From an uncultured Collinsella sp. (GTDB taxonomy: Bacteria > Actinomycetota > Coriobacteriia > Coriobacteriales > Coriobacteriaceae): DNA of 7,580 bases. The stretch's first letter is position 1, and each line of letters starts with the position of its first letter. The stretch is taken from positions 1-7,580 of the forward strand of contig CAUCXP010000065.1 of assembly GCA_958446785.1 (NCBI GenBank), in the 5' to 3' direction. The position numbers were made by a program, and so were the translations under genes. Shown here one piece after another: positions 1 through 7,019 of this stretch. The notes beneath the pieces are model-generated. The model was not told where the DNA came from, ran no database searches, and saw only the letters and a list, made by a program, of their open reading frames with translations.

Positions 1-1
1 C

Positions 2-37
2 GTTCTGGCGTTTGTCTTCGTGGTCGTCGGCGTGTAG
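2..37 (+). CDS. hyfC: C-terminal end of a membrane protein, probably HyfC (NuoH-like subunit), partial
   Basis: Reading from base 2, eleven codons (VLAFVFVVVGV) lead to a TAG stop at 35-37. All residues are hydrophobic or glycine, as expected for the end of a transmembrane helix. The rest of the gene lies to the left of the window. In Hyf operons the gene immediately before hyfD is hyfC, which encodes the NuoH/HycD-like membrane subunit that anchors the peripheral arm, so this is the likeliest identity. The name rests on gene order alone, because eleven residues are too few to identify a family. It ends 15 bases before the next start codon. Confidence 0.55.
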   Translation, partial: VLAFVFVVVGV

Positions 38-52
38 GAGAAGGGAGAAACA

Positions 53-1510
53 ATGTCATTTGCAGTCAGTCTGTCCCTTCTCGGCTTGGTCGCGATCGCG
101 GCCCCGATGGTGGCCTCGGTGCTCGTCGCCCTGTTCCCCCGTCCGTACGCCAAGTGGTTCAGCGTTTTGGGTGCCGCCGTCTCGACGGTCTGCACCATCG
201 CCCTCGCCGCGAATTTCGCCGGCGCCGGCATGCCCGACACGCAGGTCCCCCTGATCTCGTTTGGGCAGACCCTCGTCATGGGATTCACTTTCGATCGCAT
301 GAGCACGCTGCTCGCGCCCGCCTTTGTGGGTATCGGCCTGCTTGTCGTGATCTATTCGATTCCCTATATGAGCGAGAATAACCGTGAGCATCCCGATGCG
401 CCGCGTCGTCGCTTCTACGCGTATCTCGCGACCTTCATCGGTGCCATGGCCGGCCTCGTGTATAGCTCGACCCTTTTGGGCCAGCTCGTGTTCTTTGAGA
501 TCACGGGTGCGTGCTCTTGGGGCCTCATTAGCTACTACATGTCGCCTACGGCCAAGAAGGCCGGCATGAAGGCCCTGATCATCACGCATATCGGTGCGCT
601 CGGCCTGTATCTGGGCGCCGCCATCGTGTTTGCCCACACCGGCACCTTCGCCATTACCGCCCTTGCCGGCCTCGACGCCAAGCTCAAGGCCATTGTCCTT
701 TTGCTCGTGCTGTTTGCGGCCTGGGCCAAGTCCGCACAGGTTCCCATGTACATGTGGCTGCCTTCGGCCATGGAGGCGCCGACGCCTGTTTCGGCCTACC
801 TGCATGGCGCCTCGATGGTTAAGGTCGGCGTGTGCGTGTTCGCGCGTGCACTCGTCTCTGCCGGCGAGGTTCCCGAGATCGTGGGCTGGGTTGCCATTAT
901 CGACGCCATGGTCACCATGCTCTTTGGTTTCCTGATGTACCTGCCGCAAAAGGATATGAAGCGTCTGCTGGCCTTCTCCACGATCGCCCAGCTCTCCTAT
1001 GTGTTCTTTGGTCTGGGCCTTTCGGTCTTTGGCAGCCAGCTGGCCTTTGACGGTGCCGTGTGCCACATCTTTAACCACGCTTTCGCCAAGACGCTGTTCT
1101 TCCTGATCGCCGGTTCGTTCTCCTTTACGCTCGGCACGCGTATGCTGCCCAAGCTTCGCGGCATCGTAAAGAAGTACCCGATCTCGGGCGTGGGCTTTGG
1201 TGTCGCCGCGCTCGCCATTGCCGGCGTGCCGCCCATGAACACGTTCTTCTCGAAGTTCCAGATCATCGCCGGCGGCTTTTCCGTGGGTGCCGGCAACGTC
1301 GCGATCCTGGTGCTCGTGTGCATCATGGTCGCCGAAACCGTCGCCACCTTCGCCTGGTTCCTTAAGTGGATGGGCTATTGCCTGCCCGGCGAGCCGAGCG
1401 AAGAGGTCGCTGCGGGAGCCCCGCTTCCCCGCGCGATGGCGTTCGTGTTCATCGTGCTCATCATCATGGTCATCGTCAGCGGCCCGCTTTCGGCCAGCTG
1501 GATCGGTTAG
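53..1510 (+). CDS. hyfD: Hydrogenase membrane subunit HyfD, antiporter-like (NuoL/M/N family)
   Basis: This 485-residue polytopic membrane protein belongs to the proton-conducting antiporter family (Proton_antipo_M) and is close in length to E. coli HyfD. It would form one ion channel in the membrane arm of the group 4 hydrogenase. The family's charged residues are present: a Glu in the TM5-type motif FFEITGACSW (E149), a Lys in WAKSAQVPMYMWLP (K226) followed by a PTPVSAYLHGASM segment with H251 and K257, a Lys in DMKRLLAFSTIAQLSY (K303), H338, H342 and K346 in the HIFNHAFAKTLFF segment, the GVPPMNTFFSK loop (391-401), and a late-helix Glu (E428, VAETVATF). The start at 53 follows AAGGGAG (41-47) at good spacing. 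The first ~50 residues form hydrophobic helices. It is named HyfD rather than HyfF because it precedes hyfE and because a second, distinct antiporter-like gene follows. Residue roles are by family analogy. Confidence 0.93.
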   Translation: MSFAVSLSLLGLVAIAAPMVASVLVALFPRPYAKWFSVLGAAVSTVCTIALAANFAGAGMPDTQVPLISFGQTLVMGFTFDRMSTLLAPAFVGIGLLVVIYSIPYMSENNREHPDAPRRRFYAYLATFIGAMAGLVYSSTLLGQLVFFEITGACSWGLISYYMSPTAKKAGMKALIITHIGALGLYLGAAIVFAHTGTFAITALAGLDAKLKAIVLLLVLFAAWAKSAQVPMYMWLPSAMEAPTPVSAYLHGASMVKVGVCVFARALVSAGEVPEIVGWVAIIDAMVTMLFGFLMYLPQKDMKRLLAFSTIAQLSYVFFGLGLSVFGSQLAFDGAVCHIFNHAFAKTLFFLIAGSFSFTLGTRMLPKLRGIVKKYPISGVGFGVAALAIAGVPPMNTFFSKFQIIAGGFSVGAGNVAILVLVCIMVAETVATFAWFLKWMGYCLPGEPSEEVAAGAPLPRAMAFVFIVLIIMVIVSGPLSASWIG

Positions 1511-1523
1511 GAGGTAGAACGAC

Positions 1524-2177
1524 ATGGGTTATTCGATCGTCAACATCCTTGGCGGCCTTCTGATCGTTACGTCCACCATGGTGGTCGTCTCCAAGAACAT
1601 CAAACATGCCATCCGCTGGTATGCGGTGCAGTCGCTGGTGCTCGTGGGGCTGCTCGCCACGCTCGGTGTCACCACCGGTGCGCAGGAGCTGCTTATGTGG
1701 GCTGGATCTGCCTTTATCACCAAGGTCGTCCTGGTCCCTTATATCCTCAACCGCGCATACAAGAAGATGGGCGAGCCGAGCGACGCATCGCTCAAGGCCG
1801 GCCTTAAGCCCGCGTGGGCCATTTGCATCATCGCCGTCGAGGTCGCGATCTGCTTTGCCGTCGTGACGCAGATCAGCCTGCCCACGGCCGAGGTCGCAAC
1901 GCCTGCGCTCGCCATTAGCTTCGCTCACTTCTTTGTGGGCCTCACCTGCATCATCTCGCAGCGCAACATCATGAAGCAGATCTTTGGATACTGCCTTATG
2001 GAAAACGGCAGCCACGTGACGCTCGCGCTTTTGGCCCCCACCGCTCCCGAGATCATCGAGATCGGTATCGCCACCGACGCCATCTTTGCCGTCATCATCA
2101 TGTCCATCGTCGTGCGTCGCATTTGGGACGACTCCCACTCGCTCGATGCGCGCGACTTGTCCGAGCTGAGGGGGTAG
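1524..2177 (+). CDS. hyfE: Hydrogenase membrane subunit HyfE (NuoK-like)
   Basis: The product is a 217-residue membrane protein, almost exactly the length of E. coli HyfE. It has about six or seven hydrophobic segments, including residues 5-22, 36-50, 56-75, 98-116, 126-145 and 181-197. The C-terminal part resembles the NuoK/MrpC type: an ENGSHVTLALLAP segment (E160 onward), acidic residues E176 and E179 in APEIIEIG, D185, then a hydrophobic helix ending in RRIW. The soluble tail SLDARDLSELRG resembles the LxxLKG-type ending of enterobacterial HyfE. It probably joins the antiporter-like subunits to the rest of the membrane arm and takes part in the buried charged-residue path; this is inferred from NuoK. 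GGAGG at 1510-1514 overlaps the hyfD stop codon and fixes the start at 1524. HyfE is absent from Hyc-type hydrogenases, so its presence supports Hyf naming. Confidence 0.92.
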   Translation: MGYSIVNILGGLLIVTSTMVVVSKNIKHAIRWYAVQSLVLVGLLATLGVTTGAQELLMWAGSAFITKVVLVPYILNRAYKKMGEPSDASLKAGLKPAWAICIIAVEVAICFAVVTQISLPTAEVATPALAISFAHFFVGLTCIISQRNIMKQIFGYCLMENGSHVTLALLAPTAPEIIEIGIATDAIFAVIIMSIVVRRIWDDSHSLDARDLSELRG

Positions 2178-2180
2178 TCC

Positions 2181-3740
2181 ATGGAAACGTTGATTCTCGC
2201 CCTGCTCGCGACTCCTTTGGTGTTCTCGCTGGTCATGGCGTTTTTGCCCAAGAACACGTCCTATAACGTGTTTGCCGGTCTCAACCTGGTCTCCGTCGCA
2301 GCCGTCCTGGTGCTGTCGATTATGACGGCCGGCGACGTCCTTATGAGCGGCGAAACCGCGAGCGCTCTTGGCCTGTGGTTCCACCTCGATTCACTGGGCG
2401 CCATCTTTGTGCTGCTCATCGGCTTTATCGGTTTTCTTACGGGGCTGTTCTCGCTGCCCTATGTAAAGGCCGATATCGAGGAGGGCTCCATGCCCGCCGA
2501 GCGCGCCAAGCAGTATTTTGCGCTGTTTAGCCTGTTTGTGTTCACCATGCTGCTCGCGTGCCTGTCCAACAACATGATCCTCACGTGGGCCGCCGTGGAG
2601 GCAACCACGCTTTCCACCGTGTTCCTCGTGGGTATCTACAAGAACAAGACGGCCCTCGAGGCTTCTTGGAAGTATGCGATGGTCTGCACCGCCGGCGTGG
2701 CCTTCGGCCTGTTCGGTACGCTGCTGATCTACGCCAACGCCGCCGACGTGATTCCCAACGCCCACGAGGCCGCATTCCTGTCGTGCGTGCTGCCGTATGC
2801 CGACCGGTTCGACCCGACGCTCATGCGCCTCGCCTTTGCGTTTGTCGTGATTGGCTTTGGCACCAAGGCCGGCCTGTTCCCTATGCACACTTGGCTGCCC
2901 GATGCCCACTCCCAGGCCCCGAGCCCTGTCTCGGCCCTGCTCTCGGGCGTGCTGCTTAAGTGCGCCATGCTTGTGATCATGCGCTCCTACGGCTTTACTA
3001 TCCAGGCCGTGGGCGCCGAGTATCCGCAACTTTTGCTGCTGATCGTCGGCACGCTGTCCATTTTGGTGGCGGCACTCTCGATGTTTCGCCAAGACGACCT
3101 CAAGCGCCGCTTTGCGTACTCGTCTGTGGAGAACGTGGGCGTTATCGCCCTGTGCCTGGGTATCGGTGGCCCGCTGGGTATCGCCGCGGCCCTGCTGCAC
3201 TGCGTGTTCCACGGCTTTACCAAGACGCTTGCCTTCTGCGTGTCCGGCAACATCCAGCATGCCTTTGGCACGCGTAGCCTGGCCAAGATTCAAGGCGTCG
3301 TTGAGGTTGCACCCGCAACCGCCGCACTCGCCATCCTGGCGCTGCTCGGCCTTGCCGCCTTCCCGCCCTTTGGCATGTTTATTTCCGAGTTCCTGACTTT
3401 TGTCGCCGGTGTTACCGCCGGTCCCATGTGGCTGGTCGTCGTGGTCGCCCTCGGTCTTACCGTGGCCATCTCCGCGCTCACCCGCATCGCACTCAAGTCG
3501 GTATTCGGCCATGCGCCCCAGGGCATGGGCAAGCATGAGGCCCCGGCGCTCATGCTTATCCCCGAAATCATCCTGGCTGTCATGATCTTGTGGTTTGGCA
3601 TCGCCACCCCGCTGCCTCTCGTGCACGGTGTGGAGACCGCGACCGGCATCGTGCTCGAGCAGAGCACCGAGGAACTTCACGCGACGCCGATGTACCGCGC
3701 TGTGTTCGGTACCGAGACCGCTCAGAGCGAGGTGGAGTAA
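2181..3740 (+). CDS. hyfF: Hydrogenase membrane subunit HyfF, antiporter-like (NuoL/M/N family)
   Basis: This is the second antiporter-like subunit, 519 residues and similar in size to E. coli HyfF. Family marks are the TM5-type Glu in WAAVEATTLS (E140), the TM7-type segment GTKAGLFPMHTWLPDAHSQA with K229 and H236, then APSPVSALLSGVLLK (K260), QDDLKRRFAYSSVENVG with K308, HCVFHGFTKTLAF with H340, H344 and K348, and FPPFGMFISEF (395-404). It has no obvious late-helix Glu like E428 of HyfD; R435 and K439 sit in about that region, as in Lys-type channels such as NuoL and NuoN. A hydrophilic C-terminal tail of about 35 residues follows the last helix. The GAGGGGGT stretch overlapping the hyfE stop is the ribosome binding site, and only 3 bases separate the genes, so translation is probably coupled. 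It would form a second proton channel; the pumping itself is inferred. Confidence 0.93.
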   Translation: METLILALLATPLVFSLVMAFLPKNTSYNVFAGLNLVSVAAVLVLSIMTAGDVLMSGETASALGLWFHLDSLGAIFVLLIGFIGFLTGLFSLPYVKADIEEGSMPAERAKQYFALFSLFVFTMLLACLSNNMILTWAAVEATTLSTVFLVGIYKNKTALEASWKYAMVCTAGVAFGLFGTLLIYANAADVIPNAHEAAFLSCVLPYADRFDPTLMRLAFAFVVIGFGTKAGLFPMHTWLPDAHSQAPSPVSALLSGVLLKCAMLVIMRSYGFTIQAVGAEYPQLLLLIVGTLSILVAALSMFRQDDLKRRFAYSSVENVGVIALCLGIGGPLGIAAALLHCVFHGFTKTLAFCVSGNIQHAFGTRSLAKIQGVVEVAPATAALAILALLGLAAFPPFGMFISEFLTFVAGVTAGPMWLVVVVALGLTVAISALTRIALKSVFGHAPQGMGKHEAPALMLIPEIILAVMILWFGIATPLPLVHGVETATGIVLEQSTEELHATPMYRAVFGTETAQSEVE

Positions 3741-3743
3741 CGA

Positions 3744-5516
3744 ATGATTGAAACTGAGAACAAGGTGTATGCCCGTCGCTGCGAGAGCCATGTCGAGGCC
3801 CTGCGCCGCGCCGTTCCGGGCTGCATCGAGAAGGTCGAGTGGCAGTGCGAGGACCAGCTGACGATTACCGTCAAGCAGGACAAGCTGCCCGAGGCCGTCC
3901 ACTACCTGTATTACGAGCGCTACGGTTGGATTCCCGTGATCATCGGCAACGATGAGCGCAGTCTGTGCGGCCGTTACGCCGTGTACTACGTCATCTCCAT
4001 GGAGGGGGAGGACCCCGGCTGGGTGACCGTGCGCACCGAGGTCGATCCCGCCAAGATGACGTTCCCGTCCGTGACGCCGTTCGTCCCCGCCTGCGTGTGG
4101 GGCGAGCGCGAGCTTCGCGACATGTTCGGCCTGATTCCCGAGGGTCTGCCCGATCGTCGTCGCCTGGTGCTGCCCGACGATTGGCCCAGCGGCCTGTACC
4201 CGCTGCGCAAGGACTCCATGGACTACCGCTTCCGTCCCGCTCCCGCGAGCGATATGGAAAACTACGAGTTCTTGGCCGATACCAAGGGCAAGGAGACGAC
4301 GCTCGTCCCCATGGGCCCGTTGCACATTACCTCCGACGAGCCCGGCCACTTCCGTCTGTTCGTTGAGGGCGAGACGATCGTCGACGCCGACTACCGTCTG
4401 TTCTACGTGCACCGCGGCATGGAGAAGGTTGCCGAGACGCGCCTGAACTATGATGCCGTGACGTTCCTCGCCGACCGTATCTGCGGCATCTGCGGCTGCG
4501 CCCACTCGGTGGCCTATGCCGAGGCCGTCGAGCGCGCCCAGGGCATTCATGTCCCGCCGCGCGCCCAGTACATCCGCGCTATCATGCTCGAGGTCGAGCG
4601 CCTGCACTCGCATCTGCTCAACATTGGCCTCGCATCGCACTACACGGGCTTCGACTCCGGCTTCCAGCAGTTCTTCCGCGTCCGCGAGAAGTCCATGGAC
4701 CTGGCCGAGAAGCTCTCCGGTCACCGTAAGACCTACGGTCTCAACGTGATCGGCGGCGTGCGTCGAGACATTTTGGCCGAGCAGAAGCTTTCCACGCTTA
4801 CGACCATCCACCAGCTGCGCTCCGAGGTTCAGGAACTCGTCGACGTCTTGCTCTCCACGCCCAACTTTATTGAGCGTACGAGTGGCATTGGCATCTTGGA
4901 CCGCAAGATCGCACGCGATTTCTCGCCGGTCGGCCCGCTCATGCGTGGCTCGGGCTATGCCCGCGACGTGCGTTTTGACCATCCCTTCGACGGCTACGCC
5001 GATCCGGACGTCCAAAAGATGCACGCCGCCACGGCCGACACCTGCGATGCCTTCGGCCGTACCGCCGTTCGCATCCAGGAGGTCTACGATTCGATCGACA
5101 TGATCGAGACCATGCTCGAGAACTGCCCGTCGGGCCCCATCCTCACCACGGATTGGGAGTACACCCCGCACAAGTACGCCATCGGCGCCACCGAGGCGCC
5201 GCGCGGCGAGGATGTGCACTGGGCGATGCTCGGCAACAACCAGAAGTGCTACCGCTGGCGCGCCAAGGCCGCCACGTACAGCAACTGGCCGGTCCTGCGC
5301 TACATGTTCCGCGGCAACACCGTGGGCGACGCGGCGCTGATCGTCGGCTCGCTCGACCCGTGCTACTCCTGCACCGACCGCGTGACGGTGACCGATGTCG
5401 CCGCCAAGCGCGACCACGTGCTCGACAAGGAGCAGTTCGAGAACGTCTGGCGCGACAAGTCGCCGCTTGCGGGCGAGGGCACCGTGGCCGCTCCGCTCGA
5501 TGAGGAGGCGCTCTAA
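3744..5516 (+). CDS. hyfG: [NiFe] hydrogenase large (catalytic) subunit HyfG, fused 30-kDa and large-subunit domains
   Basis: This 590-residue catalytic subunit reversibly converts protons and electrons to H2 on the cytoplasmic side. Residues 1-165 are a complex I 30-kDa (NuoC)-like domain with VWGERELRDMFGLIPEGLP (118-136) and LPDDWPSGLYPLRKD (143-157). From about residue 190 it is a [NiFe] large subunit: GPLHITSDEPGHFRLFVEGE, the L1 motif RICGICGCAHS with C247 and C250, EVERLHSHLLNIGLASH, and the L2 motif SLDPCYSCTDRV with C540 and C543. The four cysteines that bind Ni-Fe are intact, so the enzyme should be active, unlike NuoCD of complex I. It closely resembles E. coli HycE/HyfG throughout. 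By analogy with HycE, a protease would cleave after R546, removing a 44-residue tail. The tail runs about 15 residues past the SPL-type ending of HycE. The gene starts 3 bases after hyfF, with GAGGTGGAG as ribosome binding site. No protease gene lies in the window. Confidence 0.97.
   Translation: MIETENKVYARRCESHVEALRRAVPGCIEKVEWQCEDQLTITVKQDKLPEAVHYLYYERYGWIPVIIGNDERSLCGRYAVYYVISMEGEDPGWVTVRTEVDPAKMTFPSVTPFVPACVWGERELRDMFGLIPEGLPDRRRLVLPDDWPSGLYPLRKDSMDYRFRPAPASDMENYEFLADTKGKETTLVPMGPLHITSDEPGHFRLFVEGETIVDADYRLFYVHRGMEKVAETRLNYDAVTFLADRICGICGCAHSVAYAEAVERAQGIHVPPRAQYIRAIMLEVERLHSHLLNIGLASHYTGFDSGFQQFFRVREKSMDLAEKLSGHRKTYGLNVIGGVRRDILAEQKLSTLTTIHQLRSEVQELVDVLLSTPNFIERTSGIGILDRKIARDFSPVGPLMRGSGYARDVRFDHPFDGYADPDVQKMHAATADTCDAFGRTAVRIQEVYDSIDMIETMLENCPSGPILTTDWEYTPHKYAIGATEAPRGEDVHWAMLGNNQKCYRWRAKAATYSNWPVLRYMFRGNTVGDAALIVGSLDPCYSCTDRVTVTDVAAKRDHVLDKEQFENVWRDKSPLAGEGTVAAPLDEEAL
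5502..5508 (+). promoter_or_regulatory. Ribosome binding site that fixes the hyfH start
   Basis: GAGGAGG lies inside the last codons of hyfG, nine bases before the ATG at 5518. It decides between that ATG and an in-frame ATG at 5395, which would add 41 residues overlapping hyfG. The protein from 5518 (MLKLWKVNAKAG...) matches the N-terminus of HycF/HyfH proteins, while the extra residues are Ser- and Arg-rich out-of-frame readings of hyfG. Confidence 0.85.
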
Positions 5517-5517
5517 T

Positions 5518-6234
5518 ATGCTGAAGCTTTGGAAGGTTAACGCCAAGGCCGGCGACGCGACGGTCAAGTACCCGTTTGCGCCGTTCCCCACCAATAAGGA
5601 CATGCGCGGCAAGCCCGAGCACAATGCCGAGCTCTGCATCGCCTGCGGTGCCTGCGGCGTGGCGTGCCCGGCCGATGCCATTCGCATGGACACCGACCTT
5701 GCGGCCGATACCATTACCTGGTCGATCGACTACGGCCGCTGCATCTTCTGCGGCCGCTGCGAGGAAGCCTGCCCCATGGAGGCCATCAAGCTCACCGAGG
5801 AGTTTGAGCTGGCCGTTATGAGCAAGGATGACCTCACCAGCAAGAGCGTCTATACGCTCGAGCACTGCTCGCGCTGCGGCAAGCCGTTTGCCCCGCACAA
5901 GGAGATTGACTACGCCAAGCGCCTGCTGCAAAAAGCCGGCGGCATGGAGGCCGAGCAGGCCGCCCGTACCGTCGGTATGTGCCAGGAGTGCAAGCGCGAG
6001 CTCGACGCCCTGCGCGCCGCCTCGGCCGTCAAGACCGGCAACGCGCGCGGCATGGCTGCCAACGAGACGCTTGCGTCCGGTGAGCCCCAGGGCCCCGGCA
6101 TGGAGTATCTGGGCGGCCACGGCGTGAACCCGGAGTATGTCGACCGCGAGCTCAACCCCGATGCGCCCGAGATCCCCGCTGGACCTGCACCGGTCGAGGG
6201 CATCATCATGGATTTTGATACGAAGGAGGAGTAA
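5518..6234 (+). CDS. hyfH: Hydrogenase iron-sulfur subunit HyfH (HycF-like, two 4Fe-4S clusters)
   Basis: The product is a 238-residue soluble electron-transfer subunit of the HycF/HyfH/NuoI type. It passes electrons from the formate dehydrogenase side towards HyfI. Two ferredoxin motifs are complete: CIACGACGVACP (C40, C43, C46, C50) and CIFCGRCEEACP (C75, C78, C81, C85). The flanking sequences RGKPEHNAELC, ELAVMSKDDL and FAPHKEIDYA match E. coli HycF closely. A further pair of cysteine pairs, HCSRCGKPF (C117, C120) and MCQECKRE (C155, C158), could bind one metal ion; E. coli HycF has equivalent pairs. The protein is about 58 residues longer than the roughly 180-residue E. coli subunits. The extra part (181-238) is rich in Gly, Pro and acidic residues and contains no cysteine. 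One base separates it from hyfG. Family and cluster assignments are secure; metal binding by the second set of cysteines is inferred. Confidence 0.95.
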   Translation: MLKLWKVNAKAGDATVKYPFAPFPTNKDMRGKPEHNAELCIACGACGVACPADAIRMDTDLAADTITWSIDYGRCIFCGRCEEACPMEAIKLTEEFELAVMSKDDLTSKSVYTLEHCSRCGKPFAPHKEIDYAKRLLQKAGGMEAEQAARTVGMCQECKRELDALRAASAVKTGNARGMAANETLASGEPQGPGMEYLGGHGVNPEYVDRELNPDAPEIPAGPAPVEGIIMDFDTKEE

Positions 6235-6236
6235 CC

Positions 6237-7019
6237 ATGGCCGAACCCACGCTTTTGCCCGAGCGGCTTCAGTACCGCCCGACCAAGATCGAGCTCGACG
6301 AGAGCATCGAGAAGGCCAAGGCGACCCTTCTTAAGAAGATCAAGCGCTCGGTGTACGTCTACCGTGTTGACTGCGGCGGCTGCAACGGCTGCGAGATCGA
6401 GATCTTCGGTTCCATCACGCCCGTCTTCGACGTCGAGCGCTTTGGTATCAAGGTCGTGCCCTCGCCCCGTCACGCCGATGTGCTGCTGTACACCGGCGCC
6501 GTGACGCGCGCCATGCGCATGCCGGCGCTGCGCGCCTTTGAGGCCGCACCCGATCCCAAGATCGTGGTGTCCTATGGCGCGTGCGGCTGCACCGGCGGCA
6601 TCTTCTACGACAACTACTGCGTCTGGGGCGGCACGGACAAGATTCTGCCGGTCGATGTCTACATCCCCGGCTGCCCGCCCAGCCCCGCGCAGACCGTCTA
6701 CGGCTTTGCCATGGCACTTGGCCTGCTGGACCAAAAGCTCCATGCCGAGACCACGGTGGAGGCCGCTGGCGAGCAGGCCGATATCCTGCACCCCGGCGTG
6801 CCGTACAAGCTGCGTGTTGCCATCGAGCGCGAAGCTCGCGCCATGAGCGGTTACCGTTATGGCCGCGACCTGGCCAACGAGTTTATGGATACGCTCGAGG
6901 GTGCGCCCAAGGGCGATATCCGCGGTGCCATGGCGCTGCTCATCGACAAGCAGGACGATCCGCGCCGCGTCGAGGTGTACTCGGCGTTGCAGGATCTGGT
7001 GCTGGCCGGAGGTCGCTAG
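6237..7019 (+). CDS. hyfI: [NiFe] hydrogenase small subunit HyfI (HycG-like, NuoB family)
   Basis: This 260-residue small subunit carries the 4Fe-4S cluster nearest the Ni-Fe site and pairs with HyfG. It matches E. coli HycG/HyfI (about 255 residues) over most of its length. The N-terminal half contains the segments ESIEKAKATLLKKIKRSVYV (23-42), VDCGGCNGCEIEIFG (44-58), FGIKVVPSPRHAD and TGAVTRAM. Likely cluster ligands are C49 and C52 in the CNGC motif, C116 in YGACGCTGG and C146 in IPGCPPSP; C46 and C118 are additional cysteines nearby. The sequence DVYIPGCPPSPAQTVYGFAM is typical of the NuoB/HycG fold. It has no Tat signal peptide, as expected for a cytoplasm-facing group 4 enzyme and unlike periplasmic uptake hydrogenases. 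AAGGAGG at 6223-6229 precedes the ATG at 6237, two bases after the hyfH stop codon. Confidence 0.96.
   Translation: MAEPTLLPERLQYRPTKIELDESIEKAKATLLKKIKRSVYVYRVDCGGCNGCEIEIFGSITPVFDVERFGIKVVPSPRHADVLLYTGAVTRAMRMPALRAFEAAPDPKIVVSYGACGCTGGIFYDNYCVWGGTDKILPVDVYIPGCPPSPAQTVYGFAMALGLLDQKLHAETTVEAAGEQADILHPGVPYKLRVAIEREARAMSGYRYGRDLANEFMDTLEGAPKGDIRGAMALLIDKQDDPRRVEVYSALQDLVLAGGR
7008..7012 (+). promoter_or_regulatory. Ribosome binding site that fixes the hycH/hyfJ-like start
   Basis: GGAGG sits inside the final codons of hyfI, seven bases before the ATG at 7020, which directly abuts the hyfI stop codon. It supports this ATG as the true start even though homology to E. coli HycH begins only about 45 codons later; no comparable site is seen near the GTG codon at the beginning of that homology. 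Confidence 0.8.

Noticed and set aside
56..2384. Long minus-strand frames opposite hyfD (489 codons) and hyfE (302 codons)
   Set aside because: They have the same low-complexity His/Asp/Gly/Arg composition and no family motifs, and they sit opposite real membrane-protein genes. They are codon-bias shadows.
3744..5516. HyfG as a complex I NuoCD-type fusion rather than a hydrogenase
   Set aside because: Both CxxC pairs (C247/C250 and C540/C543) and the cleavable tail are present; complex I subunits have lost the Ni-Fe ligands.
5395..5517. Upstream in-frame start for hyfH, adding 41 residues
   Set aside because: The added residues are an out-of-frame reading of hyfG with no homology, while the ATG at 5518 has GAGGAGG at proper spacing and begins where HycF-family proteins begin.
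2391..5714. Open frame of 1107 codons on the minus strand across hyfF, hyfG and the start of hyfH
   Set aside because: It lies opposite three strongly conserved genes. Its translation is rich in His, Gly, Arg and Asp without a recognisable domain, as expected for the complement of GC-rich codons. The strong G/C preference at third positions removes stop codons from that antisense frame.
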